From JAZDPK01 sp043797615 (lineage in GTDB: Bacteria > Patescibacteriota > Patescibacteriia > UBA11705 > JABHMO01), in contig JAZDPK010000060.1 in the NCBI GenBank assembly GCA_043797615.1, positions 1 to 7,858 on the forward strand: a stretch of 7,858 bases of DNA, read 5' to 3'. Positions 1 through 5,304 of the stretch are shown one piece after another. The notes under the pieces are model-generated. The model worked only from the letters and a program-made list of their open reading frames with translations. It ran no database searches and was not told the DNA's origin. The first letter of the stretch is position 1; each line of letters opens with the position of its first letter. Both the position numbers and the translations under genes were made by a program.

Positions 1-395
1 TCTTCGAATTCATTGGTTGCGGGCTCTTGCGGCGGCTGGGCCGGATTTTCAATTTTATTCGGCTCTTGGCCGGGCGCTGATTGAGCTGGCGGCGTTTCAA
101 TTGACGTTTCCGTTCTTACTTCAGTTTTCTGTTCAGTGGTAGCGGCGGGAGCTGGAGCAGAGCTGGTGGCTGTTTCCGGCGCGGCCGGAGAGAGACTGGG
201 AGCTGGTTCTGTTGATTGTGATTGGGCGATTTTGTACTGATGCACGATCGGCGTCAAATCGGTGACGCCCTGCGCCATGGAAATGAGGGGCATATACCCG
301 ATCAAAAATACGGCGTAGGTCAAAATCGAAATGGCCAAGGCCGGATGAACCTTTTTATTGGCGTGCTTGTGGATTTTCCTTAAAATTTTTTTCAT
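1..395 (-). CDS. Membrane-anchored Pro/Ala-rich hypothetical protein, N-terminal part (runs off the window edge)
   Basis: The frame reads leftward from ATG at 395-393 and stays open for 131 codons to the window edge, so the C-terminus is missing. Residues 1-17 are strongly basic (MKKILRKIHKHANKKVH). A single hydrophobic segment follows at about residues 19-42 (ALAISILTYAVFLIGYMPLIS), fitting a signal anchor or uncleaved signal peptide. From about residue 60 the chain becomes low-complexity and rich in Pro, Ala, Glu, Thr and Ser, as in a linker that spans an envelope or carries a distal domain. I do not recognise a family. No Shine-Dalgarno sequence precedes the start. It is transcribed away from the tRNA genes. 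The function is unknown; a surface or envelope protein is an inference from the topology. Confidence 0.75.
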   Translation of the reverse strand, partial: MKKILRKIHKHANKKVHPALAISILTYAVFLIGYMPLISMAQGVTDLTPIVHQYKIAQSQSTEPAPSLSPAAPETATSSAPAPAATTEQKTEVRTETSIETPPAQSAPGQEPNKIENPAQPPQEPATNEFE

Positions 396-415
396 AATGA
401 TAAAATTAGGTTATT

Positions 416-444
416 AGTATAGGTTATTTTTTTGCCGGTTCATT
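416..444 (-). promoter_or_regulatory. Possible promoter for the leftward gene
   Basis: On the minus strand a TATACT box (421-416) lies about 21 bases before the ATG at 395. The hexamer 17 bases upstream (AATGAA, 444-439) is a poor -35. Only the -10 is convincing. If used, the leader would be very short, which matches the lack of a ribosome binding site. Confidence 0.3.
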
Positions 445-559
445 AAATTATCAAACTTTGCATTCCCATTATATCAAATTCCAAGCTTTAACGACAACGG
501 GATTATGCACAGGTGGTTTGGACGAAAAAAATCGTTTAATCCGCTGTTTTCGCGGCCGA

Positions 560-588
560 TTGACTGCCGCAAAAAAATTTGATATTAT
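560..588 (+). promoter_or_regulatory. Sigma70-type promoter of the tRNA-Ala gene
   Basis: TTGACT (560-565) and TATTAT (583-588) are separated by exactly 17 bases, close to the sigma70 consensus. Transcription would start near 595, giving a 5' leader of about 60 bases before the tRNA at 657 that RNase P would remove. The A-rich spacer (571-577) is typical of strong promoters. The same transcript could run through the degenerate tRNA downstream. Confidence 0.7.
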
Positions 589-656
589 GTCTTCAGTTCG
601 CTTAAACTTTGTTCGGTTTAGAATTCAGATTTTTGCATTTAGAATTTTAATTGTTC

Positions 657-732
657 GGGCCGATAGCTCAGTTGGTAGAGCACCGCGTTTGCAACGCGGG
701 GGTCTGGGGTTCGAATCCCCATCGGTCCACCA
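657..732 (+). tRNA. tRNA-Ala (anticodon TGC), CCA encoded
   Basis: A full 76-base cloverleaf can be drawn. The acceptor stem is GGGCCGA (657-663) with TCGGTCC (722-728). The D arm is GCTC/GAGC, the anticodon stem CCGCG/CGCGG with loop TTTGCAA, and the T arm TGGGG/CCCCA around TTCGAAT. The anticodon TGC is at 690-692. The third acceptor pair is G659-T726, the G3:U70 wobble that identifies tRNA-Ala to alanyl-tRNA synthetase. The discriminator is A729 and CCA is encoded (730-732). The gene appears fully functional. Confidence 0.96.
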
Positions 733-740
733 TTTATAAA

Positions 741-833
741 TACATATATTCAATTGATAGCGCGCCGCGCCTGCCTACCGGCAGGCAGGTTTGCAACGCG
801 GAGGCGACCGGTTCGATCCCGGTAGTGTCCACA
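741..833 (+). pseudogene. Degenerate tRNA gene interrupted by a palindrome in its anticodon arm
   Basis: The 3' half is intact: anticodon loop TTTGCAA (790-796), stem strand CGCGG (797-801), T arm ACCGG-TTCGATC-CCGGT (807-823), acceptor strand AGTGTCC (824-830), then A and C. The partner anticodon strand CCGCG lies at 765-769, but 20 bases of palindrome (770-789) separate it from the loop. Upstream, 750-764 still resembles a D arm (compare TCAATTGATAG with TCAGTTGGTAG in the intact tRNA). The 5' acceptor strand expected to read GGACACT is not recognisable, so a charged tRNA is unlikely. The anticodon would be TGC, but the 3:70 position would not be the alanine G:U pair, so the original identity is uncertain. 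A 13-base stretch (789-801) is identical to 687-699 of the intact tRNA. Confidence 0.75.
769..789 (+). repeat. Palindromic element inserted in the tRNA anticodon arm
   Basis: The insert reads CCTGCCTACCGGCAGGCAGG (770-789). With G769 it forms a 7-bp hairpin, GCCTGCC/GGCAGGC, around TACC. The same arms (CCTGCCTAC and CGGCAGGCA) recur at 6187-6213, and relatives lie at 4804-4831 and 4939-4975. In my recollection such short palindromes are common in Patescibacteria genomes; the copy number here was not computed. Confidence 0.75.
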
Positions 834-902
834 TTTCAAGATTTGTTTTTTCCTCGCCCCTCCCTCGCTTTCACCGCTTATTTTTTCGCCGCAATTTTTC
901 GT

Positions 903-923
903 ATTTCGCTTCGCGAAATGCGC
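903..923. repeat. Short dispersed inverted-repeat element, copy 1
   Basis: ATTTCGC and GCGAAAT (903-909 and 913-919) form a 7-bp hairpin with a TTC loop. The 21 bases are the exact reverse complement of 4771-4791, so the same element occurs twice in the window in opposite orientation. The rest of the 833-936 spacer holds only T-rich sequence and nothing else I can support. Confidence 0.6.
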
Positions 924-936
924 TACCAATTTTTGT

Positions 937-971
937 TTGACTATTCCATTTCCTTGGTGTACTATTATAAT
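937..971 (+). promoter_or_regulatory. Promoter of the Xre-type regulator
   Basis: A perfect TATAAT (966-971) lies about 50 bases before the ATG at 1023. TTCCAT (944-949) at 16-base spacing is one possible -35. TTGACT (937-942) is a better hexamer but sits 20 bases from an overlapping TATTAT (963-968), which is long. The -10 is well supported and the -35 choice is open. No Shine-Dalgarno motif lies before 1023. Confidence 0.5.
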
Positions 972-973
972 AG
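962..973. promoter_or_regulatory. 12-bp perfect palindrome over the -10 box, candidate autoregulatory operator
   Basis: CTATTATAATAG (962-973) is its own reverse complement and covers the -10 box of the adjacent Xre-type gene. Regulators of this class commonly bind dyad-symmetric sites in their own promoters. A second, looser inverted pair (ACTAATA at 989-995 and TATTAGT at 1016-1022) lies between promoter and start codon. AT-rich palindromes arise easily by chance, so this is a candidate only. Confidence 0.4.
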
Positions 974-1022
974 CAGAAAAGGAATATCACTAATACTTTA
1001 ATTCTACTACTGCGATATTAGT

Positions 1023-1220
1023 ATGTCAAACATAACTAAAAATTTAAGAAAGTTGAGAGGAATTAAGGGGCTTTCGCAAGAAAAATTAGCGAGATTGGCA
1101 GATGTTGCCAATAATACAATTATTAAAATTGAGGCAGGTAAAAACCAGAATCCAACGCTTGACACACTCAAAAAAATTTCCAAAGCTCTTGAGGTTAGCG
1201 TTGATGATTTAATAAAGTAA
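1023..1220 (+). CDS. Xre/Cro-CI family helix-turn-helix transcriptional regulator
   Basis: The 65-residue protein is almost entirely one HTH_3 (Cro/C1-type) DNA-binding domain. The pattern is canonical: N-terminal helix (NITKNLRKLRGIKGL), SQEKLARLADV as helices 2 and 3, NNTIIKIEAGK as the recognition region, then NPTLDTLKKISKALEVSVDDLI, the closing helices typical of the family. There is no sensor or oligomerisation domain, so it is a minimal regulator of the kind found in toxin-antitoxin operons, phages and small autoregulated units. No toxin-like gene lies beside it. It stands 109 bases upstream of two exported-protein genes that have their own promoter. A role in controlling them or itself is an inference. 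The family call is secure and the targets are unknown. Confidence 0.93.
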   Translation: MSNITKNLRKLRGIKGLSQEKLARLADVANNTIIKIEAGKNQNPTLDTLKKISKALEVSVDDLIK

Positions 1221-1239
1221 AAATGGGTGGCCTCATACA

Positions 1240-1268
1240 TTGACCTTACATATAATAAGCAGTAATAT
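1240..1268 (+). promoter_or_regulatory. Promoter of the Ig-repeat surface protein gene
   Basis: TTGACC (1240-1245) and TAATAT (1263-1268) are 17 bases apart. Transcription would start near 1275, leaving about 55 bases of leader before the ATG at 1330. A perfect TATAAT at 1251-1256 also exists but has no -35 at proper distance. GACCTT (1242-1247), overlapping the -35, is inverted at 1286-1291 (AAGGTC). Confidence 0.55.
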
Positions 1269-1281
1269 AAAAAGGGAATAA

Positions 1282-1294
1282 TTGAAAGGTCGAA
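1282..1294 (+). promoter_or_regulatory. Shared leader motif, copy 1 (TTnAAAGGTCnAA)
   Basis: TTGAAAGGTCGAA lies 35 bases before the start of the first surface protein gene. A near-identical TTTAAAGGTCTAA (2859-2871) lies 40 bases before the second. Eleven of thirteen bases agree. A shared leader motif could mean co-regulation; chance or duplication are alternatives. Confidence 0.35.
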
Positions 1295-1329
1295 TCCGCA
1301 TTAGAATTATTATTAAATAGATAACTGAT

Positions 1330-2835
1330 ATGAAAAAACTAACTTTATTTGGAATAGTATTTTTAGCGCTGGCTTTGACGGCTATAATCGCTTTTTTACC
1401 AGCTTCTGCCGAGGAAGATGTAACAGCGCCTGCGCTTGTTGATTTTTCTTACGAGCCGATCGCAGTTGATACTACGGCGGGCGACCAATCTATTACTGTG
1501 ACTTTTAGGTTTACGGATGCTGTTTCCGGCGTTCGGAGCGCGATGGTTCATTTTATCAGCCCAAGCGGCGGCCAGTATGTGTATGGCGGCGCGGTTCGAA
1601 TCTCTGGCAATGAATATGACGGTATTTATCAAGCCACGGTGACTTTTAAACGATACTGCGAATCAGGCGTCTGGCAAGTTCATTATGTTTATGCCGACGA
1701 TATCGCGGGAAATTACAGATATGTCTACGCAGGCGAACTGGCTTCCGAAGGCTACGAAACAAACTTAGCAGTAACCTCTGAACAGGATATTAGTTCGCCG
1801 GCGCTGGTTGATTTCCACTTTGAGCCAACTGCCATAGACACAAGCGAATCGGGCCAAACCGTGACGGTGACCCTGCAAGCCAGCGATGGCCTTACGGGCG
1901 TTCGCGCCGGATCCGGAGTAATGGTTCATTTCAGGTCGCCATCCAGAATGCAATATGTATATGGTTCGTGCCGGCTAATAGATGGAACAGTCAATGACGG
2001 AATATTTGAGTGCCAAATACCATTTGAGCAGAACTGCGAAGAAGGAATTTGGACTGTTGATTACGTCTATCTGGCTGACTTGATTGATAACTATGTTTAT
2101 TACCGAGCGTCTGACCTGGCAAGTCTTGGCTTCCCAGCAGAATTAGAAGTTGCTTCTGTTCAAGATGTAACAACGCCGGCGCTTATTGATTTTGACTTTG
2201 CACCGACTTGCGTGGATGTGAGCGCGTCCGATCAAGTTGTTACAGCAACAATTAGAGCGACAGACGATATGTCTGGAGTTCGTCCAGGCTCAGGAGTTAT
2301 GCTGCACTTTATCGCGCCTTCTGGCATCCAATATACATATGGTTCAGGAACACTGGTTTCTGGGAACGAACTTAATGGCACATATACAATTCAAATACCA
2401 ATTAGCACATTTGCCGAGCGCGGAACATGGCTTGTGCATTATGTTTATCTTACAGACTACAACGACAATTATCGTTATTACTATGAAAGTGAATTAAGAG
2501 GCGCTGGTTATAACACAGAGTTAATCGTCGGGCCGATTCATTCAACACCGGGTGAAATAAATGACTATATTCAGGGTTTGCCGGACAGTTCATTCAAGCC
2601 GCCGGCGCACGCCAGACGAACAGCTTTTGAGAACAAATTTGAAGAAGTTCAGTCCTTGATTGATGCAGGCAACTACGCCGCCGCGATAGACAAGTTAAAT
2701 AATGACATCCGGCCAAAGATGGACGGCTGTCTTGGCGGCAATCCTGCCAATGATTGGATAACGGACTGCGCCGCGCAATCCTATCTTGATGAGCTAATCA
2801 ATGGTTTGATAGAATATTTGGAAAGTCTGCTTTGA
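1330..2835 (+). CDS. Secreted protein with three tandem Ig-like repeats and a helical C-terminal module
   Basis: The 501-residue protein begins with a clear signal peptide (MKKLTLFGIVFLALALTAI..., likely cleaved after ASA at residue 27). Three repeats of 123-126 residues follow, starting at residues 30 (DVTAPALVDF), 153 (DISSPALVDF) and 279 (DVTTPALIDF). Each carries the order (T/S)D..(S/T)GV, HF.(S/A)PS, YGS/YGG, DG.Y/NG.Y/DGIF, G.W.V.YVY, then a short (E)L or DL...G. This resembles bacterial Ig-like or cadherin-like beta-sandwich repeats; I cannot name the exact family. Residues 405-501 are predicted mostly helical, with PDSSFKPP, ENKFEEVQSLIDAGNYAAAI and NDW plus paired Cys (467, 480). This module resembles the tail of the next gene. 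No transmembrane tail or sortase motif is visible. A role as surface adhesin or stalk is inferred. Confidence 0.88.
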   Translation: MKKLTLFGIVFLALALTAIIAFLPASAEEDVTAPALVDFSYEPIAVDTTAGDQSITVTFRFTDAVSGVRSAMVHFISPSGGQYVYGGAVRISGNEYDGIYQATVTFKRYCESGVWQVHYVYADDIAGNYRYVYAGELASEGYETNLAVTSEQDISSPALVDFHFEPTAIDTSESGQTVTVTLQASDGLTGVRAGSGVMVHFRSPSRMQYVYGSCRLIDGTVNDGIFECQIPFEQNCEEGIWTVDYVYLADLIDNYVYYRASDLASLGFPAELEVASVQDVTTPALIDFDFAPTCVDVSASDQVVTATIRATDDMSGVRPGSGVMLHFIAPSGIQYTYGSGTLVSGNELNGTYTIQIPISTFAERGTWLVHYVYLTDYNDNYRYYYESELRGAGYNTELIVGPIHSTPGEINDYIQGLPDSSFKPPAHARRTAFENKFEEVQSLIDAGNYAAAIDKLNNDIRPKMDGCLGGNPANDWITDCAAQSYLDELINGLIEYLESLL

Positions 2836-2846
2836 AAAAATCAAAG

Positions 2847-2852
2847 TATAAT
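2847..2852 (+). promoter_or_regulatory. Possible -10 box for the LamG-domain gene
   Basis: A perfect TATAAT (2847-2852) lies just after the stop of the upstream gene and 60 bases before the next start. No good -35 stands 16-18 bases upstream (it would fall in the upstream coding end). The gene may be transcribed from here, from the upstream promoter, or both. Confidence 0.3.
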
Positions 2853-2858
2853 AAACTA

Positions 2859-2871
2859 TTTAAAGGTCTAA
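2859..2871 (+). promoter_or_regulatory. Shared leader motif, copy 2
   Basis: TTTAAAGGTCTAA matches the motif found upstream of the preceding exported-protein gene at 11 of 13 positions and sits at a similar distance from its start codon. Confidence 0.35.
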
Positions 2872-2896
2872 CATATTACTTATTACTTAAAAGAAA

Positions 2897-2903
2897 AGGA
2901 GGT
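2897..2903 (+). promoter_or_regulatory. Strong Shine-Dalgarno sequence
   Basis: AGGAGGT is a full anti-16S complement, 9 bases from the ATG at 2912 counted from GGAGG. It favours that ATG over the in-frame ATG at 2915. Only this gene and the one at 5305 have a clear site; the other complete genes lack one, which suggests higher translation here. Confidence 0.85.
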
Positions 2904-2911
2904 AAAATATT

Positions 2912-4300
2912 ATGATGAAAATGAAAACAATAAAATTAAGTATCGCAGTCTTGGCCTTAATGTTAGGGCTATTAGTCTGCGCGCCTGCGGCTTTGGCGCA
3001 GGCTCCATTTGCTTTTACTGCTCCGACTGCGGGAACAAATTGGTGTATAGGTTCTCATATGCCTATTCAGTGGACTGGGGGAGATCCTAATTGGAATGTG
3101 AATCTTTCGCTTATTGATGTTCCGAATTGGGTCGTCTATGCGACAATTGTTCCAAGCATGCCCAATACCGGCGCATTTACCTGGACTATTCCTTCTAACA
3201 TCCCTCCCAGCACCTACCAAATCTATGTTCAGAATCTTCCAGTTACATCCTGGGCGTATGGGCCTAGCTTTTCAATTTTAAAAAATTGTTGCGTACAGCC
3301 TCCGCCATCGATGATAAGCTGGTGGCCCAGTGATGGAAATGCTCTGGACATCTGGGATAGCAACCATGGAACTTTGATGAATGGCGCGGCCTTTGCCCCT
3401 GGTAAGGTTGCTCAGGCCTTTAGTTTTGACGGGGTGAACGATTATGTTAAAGTTCCAGATAGTTCTTCCTTGAATTTCGGCGTTGGCAGCGGTTTTTCAA
3501 TAGATGCTTGGATTAAAACTCGCAAACAAGACTTTCAAAGCATTATTGATAAGCGCGAGGCGCCCGGGAATCAGAACACAAGAGGGTACCACTTGTATCT
3601 TTACAAAGGCCTGCTGGGTTTTCAAATGGCTGATGCAAGCGCCCCGAGTCCTACTTGCTCTAATAATCCTCTGACTTCTTCCTGCACTAATTGGGTTTCC
3701 CAATCTCAATTAGCTGATGGGCAATGGCATCATGTCGCTGTGACCGTGCTCCGCGGCTCTATAACAGGCGGGACGCTCTATGTGGACGGAATGCCTGTTT
3801 TAATCTTTGACCCAACTGTCCGTATTAAGAGTCTTGCTAATAAGGCAGATCTACTGATTGCCAAGCACCAATTCTCTACAAGCGCAAATTACTTCAGCGG
3901 GAACATTGACGAAATCGAAATCTTCAACCGCGCCATTACGGCGGCGCATGTCCAGTCAATCTACAATGCCGGCAGCGCAGGGAAGTGCAAAAAAGTGGCC
4001 GAGGTCGATCCGATGGAAACTCTTAAGGAAATAATTAATGTTATCCAAGACATGGCGGATGAGGGAACATTAAACAATGGTCAGGGCAACAGCCTCAATT
4101 CCAAGCTCGAGAATGCCATTGATAAGATTAACGAAGGCAACTTGAACGCTGCATGCAACCAACTTAATGCTTTCATCAATCAGGTGAATGCCTTCATATC
4201 GGGCGGCATCTGTTTGATTGATGATGGCGATAATGTCTGTATGCGCGCCGCAAAAGCTGTTAAAGAAGTGATGGATGTTTACGATAAGATGACGATTTAA
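2912..4300 (+). CDS. Secreted LamG/concanavalin A-like domain protein with N-terminal beta domain and helical C-terminal module
   Basis: The 462-residue protein has a signal peptide (residues 1-29, cleavage at ALA-Q). Residues 33-123 match the pattern of the Kre9/Knh1-like Ig-type domain: AFTAPTAGTNWCIGS...IQWTGG, VVYATIV, PNTGAFTWTIPSNIPPSTYQ and YGPSFSI. Residues 133-355 form a LamG_3/concanavalin A-like jelly roll, with SWWPSDGNALDIW, AFSFDGVNDYVKVPDS, FSIDAWIK, DGQWHHVAVTV, GGTLYVDGMPV and FSGNIDEIEIFNRAIT. Such domains usually bind glycans or mediate adhesion; no catalytic motif is visible. Residues 366-460 are helical (LNNGQGNSLNSKLENAIDKI, then NAACNQLNAFINQVNAFI), similar to the FIMAH-type C-terminal modules of secreted proteins. 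This tail is related to that of the preceding gene. The two lie 76 bases apart on the same strand and probably act together at the cell surface. Confidence 0.9.
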   Translation: MMKMKTIKLSIAVLALMLGLLVCAPAALAQAPFAFTAPTAGTNWCIGSHMPIQWTGGDPNWNVNLSLIDVPNWVVYATIVPSMPNTGAFTWTIPSNIPPSTYQIYVQNLPVTSWAYGPSFSILKNCCVQPPPSMISWWPSDGNALDIWDSNHGTLMNGAAFAPGKVAQAFSFDGVNDYVKVPDSSSLNFGVGSGFSIDAWIKTRKQDFQSIIDKREAPGNQNTRGYHLYLYKGLLGFQMADASAPSPTCSNNPLTSSCTNWVSQSQLADGQWHHVAVTVLRGSITGGTLYVDGMPVLIFDPTVRIKSLANKADLLIAKHQFSTSANYFSGNIDEIEIFNRAITAAHVQSIYNAGSAGKCKKVAEVDPMETLKEIINVIQDMADEGTLNNGQGNSLNSKLENAIDKINEGNLNAACNQLNAFINQVNAFISGGICLIDDGDNVCMRAAKAVKEVMDVYDKMTI

Positions 4301-4500
4301 AGAATTTAATTGCAGATGGAGCTCCGGGGACCTGGATTAGTGGAGTTGTTAAGGAACAGAATGGATATCAGGATGGAGACGACATCATACTAGGAAAAAG
4401 ACCCGGAAGAACTAAGTACTCCAACATCACCCTCGAAGGCAGAGGAAGTGACGTTAGCGTTGAGAAGATAGAACTCGCCTGTGAAAAGATTGAGCGTTAG
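4288..4500 (+). pseudogene. Startless, internally shortened remnant resembling a T4 gp19-like tail tube protein
   Basis: The frame is open from 4288 (after TAA at 4285) to TAG at 4498 and contains no ATG, GTG or TTG. The peptide nevertheless looks like real protein: NLIADGAPGTWISGVVKEQN, then GKRPGRTKYSNITLE, then GRGSDVSVEKIELACEKIER. The middle part resembles the G..KRPG.TKYSNITLKRG motif of T4 gp19-like tail tube proteins. The end resembles the DVAIETLELAHE-type C-terminus of the same family. The roughly 60 residues normally between these motifs appear deleted in frame (junction near 4434-4443). Beyond TAG the frame stays open 18 codons to TGA (4555). It overlaps the end of the LamG gene in another frame. 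It may be a relic of a phage tail or contractile injection system; the family call is from memory of motifs. Confidence 0.5.
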
Positions 4501-4570
4501 AATGGAAAAATTGCCTCAGTAAAAATTATCACCGATAGATATAAACAAGATTATTGAAAAATTACTTTTC

Positions 4571-4592
4571 TACGCAGTTCTGCGTATTTTTT
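4571..4592 (+). terminator. Rho-independent terminator behind the surface protein genes
   Basis: TACGCA (4571-4576), loop GTTC, TGCGTA (4581-4586) is directly followed by six T. The stem is short (6 bp) but perfect. It would end transcripts from the genes at 1330 and 2912. From 4593 to 4770 I see no gene, only AT-rich sequence with one 12-bp palindrome, TGGATTAATCCA (4657-4668). Confidence 0.6.
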
Positions 4593-4770
4593 CGTGTTAT
4601 TCTGCGTTGGTTTGGTTTTATCGCTGAACTCTATAAAACTAAAACGTTGAAAACTCTGGATTAATCCATTCTCATAAATGTAAGTTAAACTTTAAAATTT
4701 ATGGCCGAATCAATTTTCACCCAGATTATCTAACGGGATCATTTAATAGGTTGAATAAGGACGATAGGCG

Positions 4771-4791
4771 GCGCATTTCGCGAAGCGAAAT
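4771..4791. repeat. Short dispersed inverted-repeat element, copy 2
   Basis: This is the exact reverse complement of 903-923, with core ATTTCGC-GAA-GCGAAAT. It lies just upstream of a second palindrome at 4806. Confidence 0.6.
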
Positions 4792-4803
4792 TTTGGCAGA
4801 GTT

Positions 4804-4831
4804 CCTGCCCGCCGCCGAAGGCGGCGGGCAA
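4804..4831. repeat. GC-rich perfect palindrome
   Basis: TGCCCGCCGCC (4806-4816) pairs perfectly over 11 bp with 4820-4830 around a GAA loop. No T tract follows, so it is not a normal terminator. It begins CCTGCC like the elements at 770 and 6187 and is probably a member of the same repeat class. Confidence 0.65.
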
Positions 4832-4897
4832 CTAAAAGTCGCCGTCGAAATTTTCTTGAAAATGAGTTCTAACTTTTTCTAAAATTGACCACCATTA

Positions 4898-4975
4898 TCC
4901 CGCAAGCGGGAAAATGCAAAATACAAAATTCAAAATACCTGCCTCGCCTTGCAGATCAGCGAGTCAAGGCGGGCA
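4898..4975. repeat. Compound palindromic repeat with A-rich flanks
   Basis: TCCCGC-AA-GCGGGA (4898-4911) is a small hairpin. An A-rich tract with repeated AAAATNCAAAA units follows (4911-4937). Then TGCCTCGCCTTG (4940-4951) pairs with CAAGGCGGGCA (4965-4975) with one bulged base. A similar A-rich tract follows (4975-4990). The composition, a GC palindrome between AAAATTCAAAAT-like flanks, recurs at the right end of the window inside ileS. Confidence 0.55.
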
Positions 4976-5008
4976 AAATTTAAAATGCAATTAAATTAAA
5001 TTGATAAC

Positions 5009-5039
5009 AAAAAAGCACCAACTCGCGTTGATGTTTTTT
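5009..5039 (-). terminator. Bidirectional terminator
   Basis: CACCAAC and GTTGATG flank a TCGC loop (7-bp stem, one mismatch), with six A on the left and six T on the right, so it can work on either strand. On the minus strand it lies just after the stop at 5052-5054 of a possible gene remnant, which suggests that it was that gene's terminator. Confidence 0.6.
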
Positions 5040-5051
5040 GTTGCGGTTGAA

Positions 5052-5123
5052 TTATTGTTTCTTCTGTCGCGCGGAGGCAGACTCCCACGCCAGATCGAGA
5101 TCAGAATGCTTTGAATATTCGTA
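5052..5123 (-). pseudogene. Possible C-terminal remnant of an unidentified gene
   Basis: On the minus strand the last 23 codons before TAA (5054-5052) read YEYSKHSDLDLAWESASARQ and then KKQ. This composition is balanced and protein-like and differs from the AT-rich, low-complexity frame before it (open back to TAG at 5201-5199). A terminator follows directly on the same strand. I do not recognise the family. It may be chance; position and composition together make a decayed gene tail plausible. Confidence 0.3.
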
Positions 5124-5227
5124 GGAATAAATAATATTGGAATTTTTTATTTGGAGAATTTGGATTGAATTTATATATTTCGGATTATAAATATTTAGCT
5201 AAAATAAGATAATAAAATTGTAAATAA

Positions 5228-5256
5228 TTGACAAATAATATAAAATATGCTATAAT
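5228..5256 (+). promoter_or_regulatory. Fully consensus sigma70 promoter with extended -10
   Basis: TTGACA (5228-5233), a 17-base spacer and TATAAT (5251-5256) match the consensus at every position. TGC directly before the -10 gives an extended -10 as well. Transcription should start near 5263. It is the best promoter in the window and drives the small gene at 5305. Confidence 0.9.
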
Positions 5257-5304
5257 GAAATGGTATTTAAATTAAAATTTTAACAATTTTCAAGGAGAAA
5301 AACA

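Noticed and set aside
657..833. tRNA-targeted integration site with a duplicated 3' end
   Set aside because: The two 3' halves share only the 13-base anticodon region and the T-loop core, not a continuous 3' end, and no integrase is present.
458..1001. Two open frames across the tRNA genes (458-739 and 651-1001)
   Set aside because: They read through the intact and degenerate tRNAs, and their tails (such as SVGRAPRLQRGGLGFESPS) are the well-known translation artefacts of tRNA genes.
1007..1240. 77-codon minus-strand frame opposite the Xre-type regulator
   Set aside because: It is antisense to a clear HTH protein, and no family signal is seen.
1330..2835. UGA recoding (Gly) as in Gracilibacteria or SR1
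   Set aside because: The Ig-repeat gene ends sensibly at TGA after its helical module, glycines use GGN codons, and no in-frame TGA interrupts a recognised domain.
2978..2983. Lipobox at Cys23 of the LamG-domain protein
   Set aside because: The -1 residue is Val, not Gly, Ala or Ser, and a good signal peptidase I site (ALA-Q) follows, so a lipoprotein is unlikely.
4804..4975. CRISPR array
   Set aside because: The palindromes differ from each other and lack regular repeat-spacer periodicity.
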